A DNA stretch of 21,233 bases from CAZIWX01 sp964543125 (GTDB lineage Bacteria; Fidelibacterota; UBA8477), in the NCBI GenBank assembly GCA_964543125.1, contig CAZIWX010000041.1:1-21233 (forward strand), in the 5' to 3' direction. The stretch's first letter is position 1. Each line of letters starts with the position of its first letter. Of this stretch, positions 12,673 to 21,233 are shown piece by piece. The notes under the pieces are model-generated. The model was not told where the DNA came from. It saw nothing but the letters and a program-made list of their open reading frames with translations, and searched no databases. The position numbers were made by a program, and so were the translations under genes.

Positions 12673-14778
12673 ATGGCGATGGTGAATCTTACACTGATTA
12701 TTCTGGTCTTACCGCTGGTGAGCTTTGTTTTCCAGATCTTTTTTGGAAAGCGCCTCGAAAAGAAAAGAGGTGAATGGATTTCCATTGGGCTGGTTCTCAT
12801 CACCCTTTTACTATCCCTGATCATGTTCGGTCAGATGCTGTTTGACTATCAGCCGGATTTTCGCCAGGAAGCCGGATTTAATTGGATTGATCTGGGCAAT
12901 TTCAAAATTGAAATGGGCGTTTTGATTGACAATGTCAGCATTATCATGCTCCTGGTGGTCGCCCTGATCAGTTCACTGGTTCATATTTATTCCGTCGAGT
13001 ATATGAAGAATGATATTCGCTATTCCCGCTATTTCGGATTCCTCGGAATTTTCACTTTTTCCATGTATGGCATCGTTGTTTCCAACAATCTATTCACACT
13101 CTACTGCTTCTGGGAATTGGTAGGTCTGGCCTCTTATCTGCTCATTGGGCACTGGTGGGAAAAAGATTCCGCGGCGGATGCCGGAAAAAAAGCATTTATC
13201 ACAACCCGTATTGGCGACATCGGGATGTTCATGGGGCTCATGTTGATTGTCACCGTCGCAGGCACTTTCAACTACCAGATATTGTTTGAACGGATCGCCG
13301 GTGGCGAATGGGCCGCGGGTGCCGGTGGACTCTTCGGCGGCGCCGATCCGCACACCTTGCTGACCTGGGCCGGGATTCTGATTTTTATGGGCGCGGTTGG
13401 CAAATCGGCTCAGTTTCCACTGCATGTGTGGTTACCCGATGCCATGGAAGGTCCCACCCCGGTATCGGCCCTCATCCATGCGGCCACCATGGTTGCGGCG
13501 GGGGTTTACCTGGTTATTCGAATTTTTCCCATACTCACGCCCGATGCCATGGCATTTATCGCTATCGTGGGCGGCTTTACCGCATTTTTTGCAGCGACCA
13601 TAGCCATCACTCAAAACGATATAAAAAAGGTTTTAGCTTATTCCACGGTTTCCCAACTGGGATATATGGTTATGGCTTTGGGAACCGGAGCCTATGTTGC
13701 CGGATTCTTTCATTTGGTCACCCATGCCATGTTCAAGGGACTACTCTTTTTGGCCTCCGGTTCAGTAATCCACATGATGCATAACAGTCTCCACCAGCTG
13801 GATGACCATCAGACGGACGCTCAGGATATGCGCAACATGGGCGGTCTAAAAGCCAAAATGCCACTTACGTATGTGGTCTTCGTCATCGCGGCGCTTTCAA
13901 TTTCCGGCGTACCGTTGTTTTCAGGATTCTTGAGTAAAGATGCGATTTTAGCCGGGACCTGGGCGTATGCCGCCCATATTCATGACGGTTGGTTGGCGCA
14001 GGCTCATTTAGGTTGGCTGCTGCCGTTCTTCGGCTTTGGGGCGGCGCTGATCACGGCCTTTTACATGTTTCGCCTGATTTTCATGACCTTCCATGGCGAA
14101 CCGAAACGCACGGATATTTTTAAACACATGCATGAAGCGCCCCGATTGATGACGGTGCCCCTGACGATTCTGGCGGCTTTATCCACCTGGATTTTCTTCA
14201 CCCTGCCATCTTTCAACCCCATTGGTGGCGCGGGCTGGTTCCAGCATTTGGTGGTGCCGGCAAAATCGGTAGTTCCCACTTCGGCTTTCAATGCGGAAGA
14301 ATTTGCACACGGACTGCATTTGGCTCATTTCCCGGCCCTGTACACCTCGTTGATTATGGCCGGTCTCGGGATTGGTTTTGCGGTGTTATTCTATTTATTG
14401 CGGAAAATCGATCCGGAAATAATGGCCACGCGGCTAGGTGTGCTCTATCGCGGGTCGCTCAATAAATGGTATCTGGATGAGATATATTTGAATGGAATAA
14501 TTCGGCCCTTCCTGCGCGGATGCGGGGCGCTTGCGAAGTTTGACATGGAAATCTATGATCACTACATCATTGATGGTGTGGGACGGCAGGTGAAAAAATT
14601 AGCCTTTGGTACCGGCGTTGCCGATGATTTGGTAGTAGACGGCGCCGTCAATTTATCAGGTATCATTTTTCAATGGTTGGGATGGACCCTGAAGTTTGTT
14701 CAAACCGGTAAAATTCAGAATTATTTGATCTATGTACTCATCGGAGTGCTGATGATCTATTTAATCAATGTCTTCTAG
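12673..14778 (+). CDS. nuoL: NADH-quinone oxidoreductase subunit L
   Basis: This is the distal antiporter-like proton pump. The 701-residue product is at the long end of the family and includes the C-terminal extension that forms the lateral helix. Channel motifs include LYCFWELVGLASYLLIG (key Glu), GKSAQFPLHVWLPDAMEGP then TPVSALIHAATMVAAG (key Lys and His), and ITQNDIKKVLAYSTVSQLGY. AGGG at 12661-12664 is eight bases upstream of the ATG; another ATG two codons on is possible. Confidence 0.97.
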   Translation: MAMVNLTLIILVLPLVSFVFQIFFGKRLEKKRGEWISIGLVLITLLLSLIMFGQMLFDYQPDFRQEAGFNWIDLGNFKIEMGVLIDNVSIIMLLVVALISSLVHIYSVEYMKNDIRYSRYFGFLGIFTFSMYGIVVSNNLFTLYCFWELVGLASYLLIGHWWEKDSAADAGKKAFITTRIGDIGMFMGLMLIVTVAGTFNYQILFERIAGGEWAAGAGGLFGGADPHTLLTWAGILIFMGAVGKSAQFPLHVWLPDAMEGPTPVSALIHAATMVAAGVYLVIRIFPILTPDAMAFIAIVGGFTAFFAATIAITQNDIKKVLAYSTVSQLGYMVMALGTGAYVAGFFHLVTHAMFKGLLFLASGSVIHMMHNSLHQLDDHQTDAQDMRNMGGLKAKMPLTYVVFVIAALSISGVPLFSGFLSKDAILAGTWAYAAHIHDGWLAQAHLGWLLPFFGFGAALITAFYMFRLIFMTFHGEPKRTDIFKHMHEAPRLMTVPLTILAALSTWIFFTLPSFNPIGGAGWFQHLVVPAKSVVPTSAFNAEEFAHGLHLAHFPALYTSLIMAGLGIGFAVLFYLLRKIDPEIMATRLGVLYRGSLNKWYLDEIYLNGIIRPFLRGCGALAKFDMEIYDHYIIDGVGRQVKKLAFGTGVADDLVVDGAVNLSGIIFQWLGWTLKFVQTGKIQNYLIYVLIGVLMIYLINVF

Positions 14779-14799
14779 GACAGGGAGGAATTGGCTTAG

Positions 14800-16308
14800 A
14801 TGGGTGCGCATCTCTTAACGCTAGTGACCTTTATTCCGGTGGTGGGAGCGGTGATTATCGCCTTCATCCCCAAAGAAAAATTGGGCGCCATTCGATGGAC
14901 GGCCGCCGCCGCGGCCGGTCTTCAACTTTTGGTGGCATTTGTAATACTGAGTAATTACAACCGGATGAATCCCGATATTCAGCTGGCCGAGCATTACTCA
15001 TGGATTCCGGCCTTCAATATTGAATACTTCCTGGGAATTGATGGATTAAGTCTGCCACTGGTGCTGCTCACGCCGTTCATCAGTTTTCTCGCAATTTTCT
15101 CGTCCTGGAACATTCCCAAGGCTCAAAAAGGTTATTTTGCACTCTTCCTGCTGTTGGATACCGGGATGATGGGCGTCTTTGTTTCGCTGGATTTCTTTCT
15201 GTTCTACCTTTTTTGGGAAATAGAGCTTTTACCCATGTATTTCCTCATCGGGATATGGGGTGGACCCAAAAAAGAATATGCCGCTATTAAATTCTTTTTA
15301 TATACCCTGTTTGGCTCGGTACTCATGCTTTTAGGTATGCTGGCGCTCTATTTCACCCTGGAACCCCATACCTTCAACATGCTCGCCCTGCGTGGTTCCG
15401 CCCCGGAAATTGCTCAGAAAATTCTTCTCGGTATGAATGCCGGTAAAGTCATTTTTATCTTGTTGTTTGTGGGATTTGCCATAAAAGTCCCCATTTTTCC
15501 GTTCCATACCTGGTTACCCCTGGCCCATGTGGAAGCTCCTACCGCTATATCAGTCATTCTGGCCGGCATCCTGTTAAAAATGGGCGCTTATGGTTTTTTA
15601 AGAATATCCTGGCCGATTCTTCCCAGCGCTACTTTATGGTTCGCGCTACCCATGGCGATTCTGGGATTGATCAATATTATCTATGGCGCCATGGCGGCCA
15701 TGGCCCAAAAAGATTTAAAGAAAATGGTGGCCTACTCATCCATTAACCACATGGGTTACGTCTTATTGGGCATGAGTGCCATGACTGCCGCCGGAATGAA
15801 TGGCGCCGTGCTCCAAATGTTCAACCACGGCACTATTACCGCTATGCTCTTTATGTTAGTGGGCGTTCTTTACGATCGGGCGCATCATCGCGACATTGAC
15901 GGATTCGGAGGATTGGCGGCCAGAGTGCCTTTGTACGCCGGTGTGGTGGCCTTGGCCTGGTTTGCCGGACTTGGGTTACCGGGACTTTCCGGATTTGTTT
16001 CCGAAGCCTTGTGTTTCATCGGCGCGTTCCCCGTGTTTACCTGGATCACAATCTTTGCAACCCTGGGAATTGTCCTGAATGCGGGTTATTTCCTGTGGTC
16101 TTATCAGCGTATCTTTTTTGGCCAGCTCAATCCCAAATATGCAAATTTGGAAGAAATCAATAAGCGGGAATTGTGGATCTTGGTCCCGCTGGCGATTGTA
16201 GTGATTTTCCTCGGTATTTACCCGGCTCCCATGCTGAATCTCATAAGTGGTAGTCTCAATAACCTGGTGGATTGGGTGAAATCCGCCGGTATGCTGGCCG
16301 GCTATTAA
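14800..16308 (+). CDS. nuoM: NADH-quinone oxidoreductase subunit M
   Basis: This is the second antiporter-like subunit, 502 residues, normal for NuoM. It shows FYLFWEIELLPMYFLIGIWG with the channel Glu, AIKVPIFPFHTWLPLAHVEA with the channel Lys, and MAQKDLKKMVAYSSINHMGY. GGGAGGAA (14783-14790) is nine bases from the ATG. No truncation is seen. Confidence 0.97.
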   Translation: MGAHLLTLVTFIPVVGAVIIAFIPKEKLGAIRWTAAAAAGLQLLVAFVILSNYNRMNPDIQLAEHYSWIPAFNIEYFLGIDGLSLPLVLLTPFISFLAIFSSWNIPKAQKGYFALFLLLDTGMMGVFVSLDFFLFYLFWEIELLPMYFLIGIWGGPKKEYAAIKFFLYTLFGSVLMLLGMLALYFTLEPHTFNMLALRGSAPEIAQKILLGMNAGKVIFILLFVGFAIKVPIFPFHTWLPLAHVEAPTAISVILAGILLKMGAYGFLRISWPILPSATLWFALPMAILGLINIIYGAMAAMAQKDLKKMVAYSSINHMGYVLLGMSAMTAAGMNGAVLQMFNHGTITAMLFMLVGVLYDRAHHRDIDGFGGLAARVPLYAGVVALAWFAGLGLPGLSGFVSEALCFIGAFPVFTWITIFATLGIVLNAGYFLWSYQRIFFGQLNPKYANLEEINKRELWILVPLAIVVIFLGIYPAPMLNLISGSLNNLVDWVKSAGMLAGY

Positions 16309-16332
16309 GCTTGGAAATGAAGTAGAACAACT

Positions 16333-17823
16333 ATGGATCTGACGCAACTCACCCTTGGCCTCAAATATTTCATCCCGGAGATGGTGCTTACGGGCTTCAT
16401 TGCCGTGGCTATTATTTATGATTTATTTTTAAAAAAAGAGCAGTCCTACCGGGTAGGGTACCTGGCTATTCCGGCTCTGATTCTTACCCTAGCCACGCTC
16501 TATTTACAGCGGGGTACGCCTTCCACCGGCATTTTCGCCAATATGTTTGTCGTTGACGGTTTTGCCGCATTCTTCAAATGGGTCGTCGGGGTGGGAGCCA
16601 TTCTCGTGATTTGGATGTCACTGGATTCGGATGAACTTAAAAACCGCCGGGTAGGTGAATACTATGTTTTGATTTTGATTGCGGTCTTTGGGATGTTCCT
16701 GTTGGTTTCCGCGAACCACCTGCTTTCGATTTATCTCTCCTTGGAAATGGTAAGCATTATGTCCTACTTATTGGCCGGTTATCTGAAAGAAAATAGCCGA
16801 TCCAATGAATCCAGCGTCAAATATGTCATTTACGGGGCGTTTGCATCCGGTATTATGTTATATGGTTTTTCGCTCTTGTACGGCCTCACCGGCACCGGAT
16901 ACCTCTCAGCCATTCAACATCAATTAGCAGTTGGCAACCTTTCACCCGTGCTGTTGGTCTTGATCGGTGTATTTATTTTTGCCGGATTCGGGTACAAGAT
17001 TTCCGCCGTGCCGTTTCATTTTTGGACACCGGATGTATATGAAGGCGCCCCCGCCACTATAACCGCATTTTTATCCGTTGCACCCAAAGCCGCAGGTTTT
17101 GGCGTTCTGATTCGATTTTTAAATATTGCTTTCAGCCAGGGGAATCCCAATGCCGCGTCCTGGTTGGCCATGCCCGGATTGGATTGGCCGATAATCATTG
17201 CCGGGCTCAGCGCCATCACCATGACCGTGGGAAATGTGATCGCAATTCAACAGGATAATGTAAAGCGAATGCTGGCTTATTCCAGTATTGCTCATGCCGG
17301 TTATATGCTCATGGGGGTTGTGGTCGTTGACCAGACCGGAGTTTCAGCGATTCTGTATTACCTGGGGGTCTACCTGCTCATGAACCTCGGCGCCTTTTTT
17401 ATCGCGATTGAAATTAAAAATTTGTACAACACGGAATCCATTTCGGATTATGCCGGACTGGGATTCAAAGCCCCCTGGCTCGGAATCTCCATGGCCGTGT
17501 TTCTTTTCGCCCTCACCGGATTACCACCCACCGCGGGATTTGTGGCCAAGTTTTACCTGTTCCGGGCCTTGGTGCAGTCTGGAGACAGTTTTCTGTGGTT
17601 GGCTGTTATTGGCTTGATCAATGGCGTTGTGAGCCTGGTCTATTATATGCGAATACTTAAGGCTATGTACTTTGAAAAGATGGAATTTCCGGAGCAAACG
17701 GCCAAGGTCCGGGTTCATTTCAACATTCTCATGCTTATTCTGGTTATACCGCTGTTGGTCGGCTGGATGTTCGGTGACCCACTCTCCCAAATCACCAACC
17801 ACGCGGTTCACCTCTTCTTTTAA
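16333..17823 (+). CDS. nuoN: NADH-quinone oxidoreductase subunit N
   Basis: This is the third antiporter-like subunit, 496 residues. It carries LSIYLSLEMVSIMSYLLAGY (channel Glu), GYKISAVPFHFWTPDVYEGA (channel Lys) and IQQDNVKRMLAYSSIAHAGY. Shine-Dalgarno support is weak (GGAAATGAAG upstream). It closes the operon: the next gene is an unrelated ATPase with its own promoter. The complex encoded here has the Q-module and the whole membrane arm but no NADH dehydrogenase module. Confidence 0.97.
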   Translation: MDLTQLTLGLKYFIPEMVLTGFIAVAIIYDLFLKKEQSYRVGYLAIPALILTLATLYLQRGTPSTGIFANMFVVDGFAAFFKWVVGVGAILVIWMSLDSDELKNRRVGEYYVLILIAVFGMFLLVSANHLLSIYLSLEMVSIMSYLLAGYLKENSRSNESSVKYVIYGAFASGIMLYGFSLLYGLTGTGYLSAIQHQLAVGNLSPVLLVLIGVFIFAGFGYKISAVPFHFWTPDVYEGAPATITAFLSVAPKAAGFGVLIRFLNIAFSQGNPNAASWLAMPGLDWPIIIAGLSAITMTVGNVIAIQQDNVKRMLAYSSIAHAGYMLMGVVVVDQTGVSAILYYLGVYLLMNLGAFFIAIEIKNLYNTESISDYAGLGFKAPWLGISMAVFLFALTGLPPTAGFVAKFYLFRALVQSGDSFLWLAVIGLINGVVSLVYYMRILKAMYFEKMEFPEQTAKVRVHFNILMLILVIPLLVGWMFGDPLSQITNHAVHLFF

Positions 17824-17876
17824 ACTTTAGGTCCGGTTTTTCAAAAAGTTTGCAAGTCAGGCTTTGGTCTTTTTTA

Positions 17877-17898
17877 TCCGGCCGGACGTCTGTATAAT
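17877..17898 (+). promoter_or_regulatory. Putative promoter and palindrome before the ParA-like gene
   Basis: A perfect TATAAT stands at 17893-17898; no good -35 is found 16-18 bases upstream (only a T run). The 10-base palindrome TCCGGCCGGA (17877-17886) lies just upstream of the -10 and could be an operator. GTCCGG at 17831 and CCGGAC at 17883 also pair. No clear terminator for nuo was seen here. Confidence 0.4.
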
Positions 17899-17951
17899 CG
17901 CCCCGGGCGAATATACAACCGGAATCAATGCCTGATTGATGCGTGGGATTT

Positions 17952-18701
17952 ATGCTTAAGTACACAATTTTTAATGAAAAAGGAGGCGTTGGCAAAACAA
18001 CTATCGCCGCCAATTTAGCAGCTGCCCTGGCTTTGCGAAAAATGAAAGTTCTGGCTATTGATTTCGATCCCAAAGGCAATCTTACTAATTATTTTCTTGC
18101 CGAAAATCCCATCAAACACAAGCGCCTGGAGGAAGTTTTTACACTTGAAAATTTGGAACGGAACATCACCCCGGTGCGCCAAAATTTGTTTCTATTACCG
18201 GCCTTTAACGGCTTGTATTCCTTCGACAAGTCTGCGTATCTGTCACGCCAGTTTACACCCATGGAAGACAATACCTTCATGGTGGAAAATCTGCTCCAAA
18301 AATTGCGCTACGATTTTATTATCATTGATGCTTTACCAACCTTTAATCTGCTCACACTCAATGCCATCCAATTCACCAAATATATTCTGGTCCCGGTTTC
18401 CATGAATTTCTGGGCGCTGCAAAGCATGGTTGAACTAGACACCAAGATTTTTAATCTGACTCGGGTAGGCCGAATATTCAAAATCATCCCCAATTTCTAC
18501 GATCGGGTAACCACGGTTTCCCGGGACATTATAAAAGAGCTGCGCAGCACCTTTTTTACCGCTGTAACCAAGACGGTTATTCCGCGTAGAATTGCATTGG
18601 AAAAGGCCGCCGGATCATCCAAGACAATTTTTGAGATGTTTCCCAACGACTCCTCCGCGCTTGCATTTAAGAAACTCGCACGCGAAATCATGATCCAATA
18701 G
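17952..18701 (+). CDS. Orphan ParA/MinD-type ATPase
   Basis: I chose the ATG at 17952, since MLKYTIFNEKGGVGKTT is the normal ParA start; a GTG nine bases earlier is possible. The 249-residue protein has the deviant Walker A KGGVGKTT (residues 10-17, with both lysines), a Walker A' segment AIDFDPKGNLTNYF, where the usual Gln of DPQGN is Lys, and a Walker B segment FIIIDALPTFNLLTLNAI, with ALP in place of the common TPP or APP. Such ATPases dimerise on ATP and position DNA or protein cargo. No ParB-like gene or centromere-like repeat is adjacent, so this is not a standard partition locus. The cargo is unknown. It is single-gene, with sat-cysC 60 bases behind. Confidence 0.88.
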   Translation: MLKYTIFNEKGGVGKTTIAANLAAALALRKMKVLAIDFDPKGNLTNYFLAENPIKHKRLEEVFTLENLERNITPVRQNLFLLPAFNGLYSFDKSAYLSRQFTPMEDNTFMVENLLQKLRYDFIIIDALPTFNLLTLNAIQFTKYILVPVSMNFWALQSMVELDTKIFNLTRVGRIFKIIPNFYDRVTTVSRDIIKELRSTFFTAVTKTVIPRRIALEKAAGSSKTIFEMFPNDSSALAFKKLAREIMIQ

Positions 18702-18761
18702 ACAGCCACTTGAGACCATCGACATGCTTATTAAACATCAAACTTGTGACGAGGGTAGCGC

Positions 18762-20471
18762 ATGCTCAAACTGATTGAACCTCACGGCGGTGAGCTAAAG
18801 AACCTGATTGCTTTAAATTCCCGTTTAGTTGAATTAAAAGTCGAAAGCGTACATCTACGGTCATGGCCCCTGACCGACCGGCAGATCGCCGATCTGGAAT
18901 TACTGTTGAACGGTGGATTTTCGCCGTTGACCGGGTATCTGAATCAATCGGATTATAAAAATGTTTTGCGGAACATGCGGTTGACCAATGGCTTGTTATG
19001 GCCCATTCCCATCACTTTGGATGTAAGTGAAGATTTCGCCAACCAGCTTAGTCCGGACGAAAAAATTGTGCTGCGCGACAAAGAGGGAGTCGCGCTGGCC
19101 GTACTGACCGTGAAAGATAACTGGAAACCGGACCTGAAAGCCGAAGCCCGGTCTGTTTTTGAAACAACGGATCCTACGCATCCGGGTGTTCGCTACCTGC
19201 TGGAACGGACAAACAGGATGTATTTGAGCGGACCGCTGGAAGGGTTGCTCCTGCCCCACCATTATGATTTCAAGGAATTTCGAGATACTCCGGGAGAGCT
19301 GCGGCGGATCTTTCAAAAACTGGGCTGGTACAACATCACCGCCTTTCAAACCCGGAATCCCATGCACCGGGCGCATTATGAAATGACCCAGCGGGCGGCC
19401 TCGATGTACAAAACCAACCTGCTGTTACACCCGGTGGTGGGTTTAACCAAACCGGGTGATGTTGATCATTATACCCGGGTCCGCTGTTACCAGCAATTAT
19501 TGCCGAAATATCCCACTGGAACCACCATGCTTAGTTTGCTGCCCCTGGCCATGCGCATGGCCGGACCGCGCGAAGCGCTGTGGCATACTATTATCCGCAA
19601 GAATTATGGCTGCAATCACTTCATAATCGGCCGGGATCATGCCGGTCCCGGGAACAATACAAATGGAAACCATTTTTATAAGCCGTATGCCGCTCAGGAA
19701 TTAGTGGAACAACATGCTGCTGAATTGGACCTGACGGTTATCAAGTTCAAAAAGCTGGTGTACATCGAAGACCGGGCCGAATTTCAGCCCATTGATAAAG
19801 TGGCCGCGAACGAGCGTATTCTGGATATATCCGGCTCCGAGCTTCGTCACCGCCTGGATAAAGGTTTGGATATCCCCGAATGGTTTTCATTCCCGGAAGT
19901 CATCCGGGAACTGCGCCATACCTACCCACCCATGATAAAGCGGGGGTTTACCGTCTTTTTTACAGGGTTGTCCGGTTCGGGGAAGTCCACCCTGGCTAAC
20001 GGCCTGTATGTGAAGTTTATGGAAGATGGAAGCCGCCCGGTAACCTTATTGGATGGCGACGTGGTGCGGACGCATTTGTCGAAAGAACTGGGGTTTTCGA
20101 AAGAACACCGCTCCATCAATGTACGGCGGATTGGTTATGTGGCCAGTGAAATCACCAAGAACGGCGGCATTGCTATTTGTGCGCCTATTGCACCGTATGA
20201 GACTGACCGGCAAGCTAATCGTGAGTTGATTTCACAATACGGCGGCTACCTTGAGATTTTCGTGAACACACCCCTGGAAGAATGTGAAAAACGGGATGTG
20301 AAGGGTCTGTACGCCAAGGCCCGTCAGGGTTTGATCAAGGAATTTACCGGAATCGATGATCCTTATGAAGAACCAACCGCTCCCGAGATGGTGGTCGATA
20401 CGACTGGTTCTGAACCGGAGGCTTTGGTGCAGGAGATTTTGCTCAGGATTAAGCAATTGGGATATGTATAG
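18762..20471 (+). CDS. sat-cysC: Bifunctional sulfate adenylyltransferase / APS kinase
   Basis: The 569-residue protein joins two enzymes. Residues 1 to about 385 are ATP sulfurylase (Sat type): GGFSPLTGYL near the N-terminus, QTRNPMHRAH (196-205) and GRDHAGPG (290-297), the nucleotide-binding motifs. Residues about 395-569 are APS kinase: P-loop GLSGSGKST (402-410), DGDVVR.HL, GFSKEHRSINVRRIGYVA and KARQGLIKEFTGIDDPYE. It makes APS from sulfate and ATP, then PAPS. Sat-first order resembles fused enzymes of Aquifex and several deep lineages. All motifs look intact in both halves. No PAPS reductase, sulfite reductase or sulfotransferase is in view, so the fate of PAPS is open. Start support: GAGGGT upstream of the ATG. 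Confidence 0.96.
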   Translation: MLKLIEPHGGELKNLIALNSRLVELKVESVHLRSWPLTDRQIADLELLLNGGFSPLTGYLNQSDYKNVLRNMRLTNGLLWPIPITLDVSEDFANQLSPDEKIVLRDKEGVALAVLTVKDNWKPDLKAEARSVFETTDPTHPGVRYLLERTNRMYLSGPLEGLLLPHHYDFKEFRDTPGELRRIFQKLGWYNITAFQTRNPMHRAHYEMTQRAASMYKTNLLLHPVVGLTKPGDVDHYTRVRCYQQLLPKYPTGTTMLSLLPLAMRMAGPREALWHTIIRKNYGCNHFIIGRDHAGPGNNTNGNHFYKPYAAQELVEQHAAELDLTVIKFKKLVYIEDRAEFQPIDKVAANERILDISGSELRHRLDKGLDIPEWFSFPEVIRELRHTYPPMIKRGFTVFFTGLSGSGKSTLANGLYVKFMEDGSRPVTLLDGDVVRTHLSKELGFSKEHRSINVRRIGYVASEITKNGGIAICAPIAPYETDRQANRELISQYGGYLEIFVNTPLEECEKRDVKGLYAKARQGLIKEFTGIDDPYEEPTAPEMVVDTTGSEPEALVQEILLRIKQLGYV

Positions 20472-20609
20472 GCTTCATCTCGATTTAATAAATCTCTGAA
20501 TTGGCTCCCCCGGGCTTTTTAAAGGGCGGGACCGATCAGTCTAGGCCTTAGAGTAATCAGCTACGACTTGGTGAACGGAACTTCCCGCTGGCAGCCGGAT
20601 GACCTTTAT

Positions 20610-20859
20610 CTATTTGATGTTGGGTTTGATTAACCATTTGATATGCCGACGGTTCTTTTCTTTTTAATCGCCTATTCTCTCGCCAGCGCTTCAGGTTTCG
20701 TCTGGAAGGATTCCGTGAAAACAATTTCTCACGGTACACCGGCTTTGTTGATGTCGAACAATTTGCATTATGCATACGCAATCTCTGCTCCGAATTGAAA
20801 GGTTGGGTGAAATAATAGCGATCCCGCTTCTCAGAATAGATGATGTAAGTGTAATACAT
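20610..20859 (-). pseudogene. Decayed GIY-YIG nuclease gene
   Basis: The start at 20859 gives MYYTYIIYSEKRDRYY, almost the same as the intact neighbour. The YTGYTSTLEQ of the neighbour is then FTQPFNSEQ here, destroying the second half of the GIY-YIG motif. Compared base by base with the intact gene, two single-base deletions are seen: one near 20748 (GGCTTTG-TTGA) and one near 20665 (the T-rich stretch). The body is therefore frameshifted and the open frame runs on to 20557. The aligned ancestral end (HIKWLIKPNIK then TAG at 20610) is still readable. Confidence 0.85.
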
Positions 20860-20875
20860 AGAAAGCTTTAATAAC

Positions 20876-20907
20876 AAAAAGCCCTGAGTCACGACCCGGG
20901 GCTTTTT
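20876..20907 (-). terminator. Symmetrical intrinsic terminator
   Basis: AAAAAGCCC (20876-20884) and GGGCTTTTT (20899-20907) form a perfect 9-bp stem with flanking A and T runs, so it should work in both directions. It lies 60 bases downstream of the intact minus-strand GIY-YIG gene and most likely ends that transcript. Confidence 0.85.
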
Positions 20908-20966
20908 ATGATATTGGCGGGACCGACGGCGCTTCCCGCCAACCGGCGGGATGACCTCGATCTAGT

Positions 20967-21218
20967 CTATTCCGTGTTGGAATTGATCAGCCACTCGATA
21001 TACCGGCGGCTTTTTTTCCGTTTGATCGCATATTCTCTCGCCATCGCATCAGATTTCGTCTGAAAGGATTCCGTGTAAACGATTTTCCAAGGAACCCCGG
21101 CTTTGGTTGATTTTGTACAGCCATCATTATGCATACGCAACCGCTGCTCAAGGGTCGAAGTATATCCGGTATAATAGCGATCCCGCTTCTCAGAATAGAT
21201 GATGTAAATGTAATACAT
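20967..21218 (-). CDS. GIY-YIG nuclease domain protein (UPF0213/YhbQ-like)
   Basis: The 83-residue protein is a minimal GIY-YIG domain. It has YYIYIIYSEK (GIY strand), DRYYTGYTS (YIG strand), the downstream QRLRMHNDG helix with the conserved Arg, and KIVYTESFQTKSDAMAREYAIKRKKSRRYIEWLI, whose Glu (in AREYAIK) is the expected metal ligand. Members are presumed or shown DNA nucleases; the role of these small stand-alone proteins is poorly defined. It resembles YhbQ-type proteins by size. A broken paralogue lies directly downstream, and a fragment of another GIY-YIG gene occurs at 2757-2813. Confidence 0.93.
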   Translation of the reverse strand: MYYIYIIYSEKRDRYYTGYTSTLEQRLRMHNDGCTKSTKAGVPWKIVYTESFQTKSDAMAREYAIKRKKSRRYIEWLINSNTE

Positions 21219-21233
21219 CGTGAGTTATAAATC

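Larger units (their letters stand above)
20511..21218 (-). repeat. Tandem duplication of a GIY-YIG gene unit
   Basis: Two units share coding sequence and flanks. GGGCTTTTT followed by GGCGGGACCGA occurs at 20512-20535 and at 20899-20926, and each is followed leftward-to-rightward by a GIY-YIG reading frame on the minus strand. Identity is high at the gene 5' ends (for example the stretch before each start codon at 20859 and 21218) and lower toward the 3' ends. Confidence 0.8.

Noticed and set aside
20505..20524. Terminator after sat-cysC
   Set aside because: CCCGGGCTTTTT has a T run, but no matching upstream arm was found; it is probably the worn end of the left GIY-YIG unit.
20557..20892. 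111-codon minus-strand frame as a real gene
   Set aside because: It is the decayed GIY-YIG copy read across frameshifts; the C-terminal part matches only in shifted frames.

Overview
The window reads as a chromosomal segment from a Gram-negative bacterium with an FCB-like flavour. The evidence is a lipoprotein with two Ig-like (Big_2) repeats and a Fibrobacter-type C-terminal domain, an 11-subunit nuo operon lacking nuoEFG, and a bifunctional Sat-CysC protein. A poorly cultured lineage such as KSB1, Calditrichota or a relative would fit, but that placement is inference; no rRNA or marker gene is present.

Positions 1-3874 hold a decaying array of integron-type gene cassettes with no integrase in view (CALIN-like). 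Seven candidate recombination points divide it into: a Phd/RelE toxin-antitoxin cassette; a truncated copy of a lipoprotein cassette; a DUF4160-DUF2442 cassette; the intact lipoprotein cassette, ending in a GIY-YIG fragment; a HigBA cassette; and a gene-less folded cassette. The HigBA cassette is the best case: its flanking attC-like sites are 97/99 identical, each with an imperfect stem carrying one unpaired base, and its R'' (GCCCAAC) and R' (GTTGGGC) are exact complements.

Positions 4076-6690 carry a three-gene cluster: a LicC-like cytidylyltransferase, a CobD-like PLP enzyme and a CDP-alcohol phosphatidyltransferase. Together they could make an amino-alcohol phosphate, activate it with CTP and attach it to a lipid. 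That would be a Kennedy-type route to an ethanolamine-like phospholipid head group, which I regard as the most interesting hypothesis in the window.

Positions 6691-7162 are a non-coding leader with a long bulged hairpin and a good sigma70-type promoter. It drives nuoABCD-HIJKLMN (7163-17823), the membrane arm and Q-module of complex I without the NADH-binding N-module. NuoH has an apparent insertion of about 60 residues and NuoI an alanine-rich tail.

Positions 17824-21233 hold an orphan ParA/MinD-type ATPase, a fused ATP sulfurylase/APS kinase, and on the minus strand two tandem GIY-YIG nuclease units. The right unit is intact. The left has lost its GIY-YIG motif and two single bases. A symmetrical intrinsic terminator lies between them.
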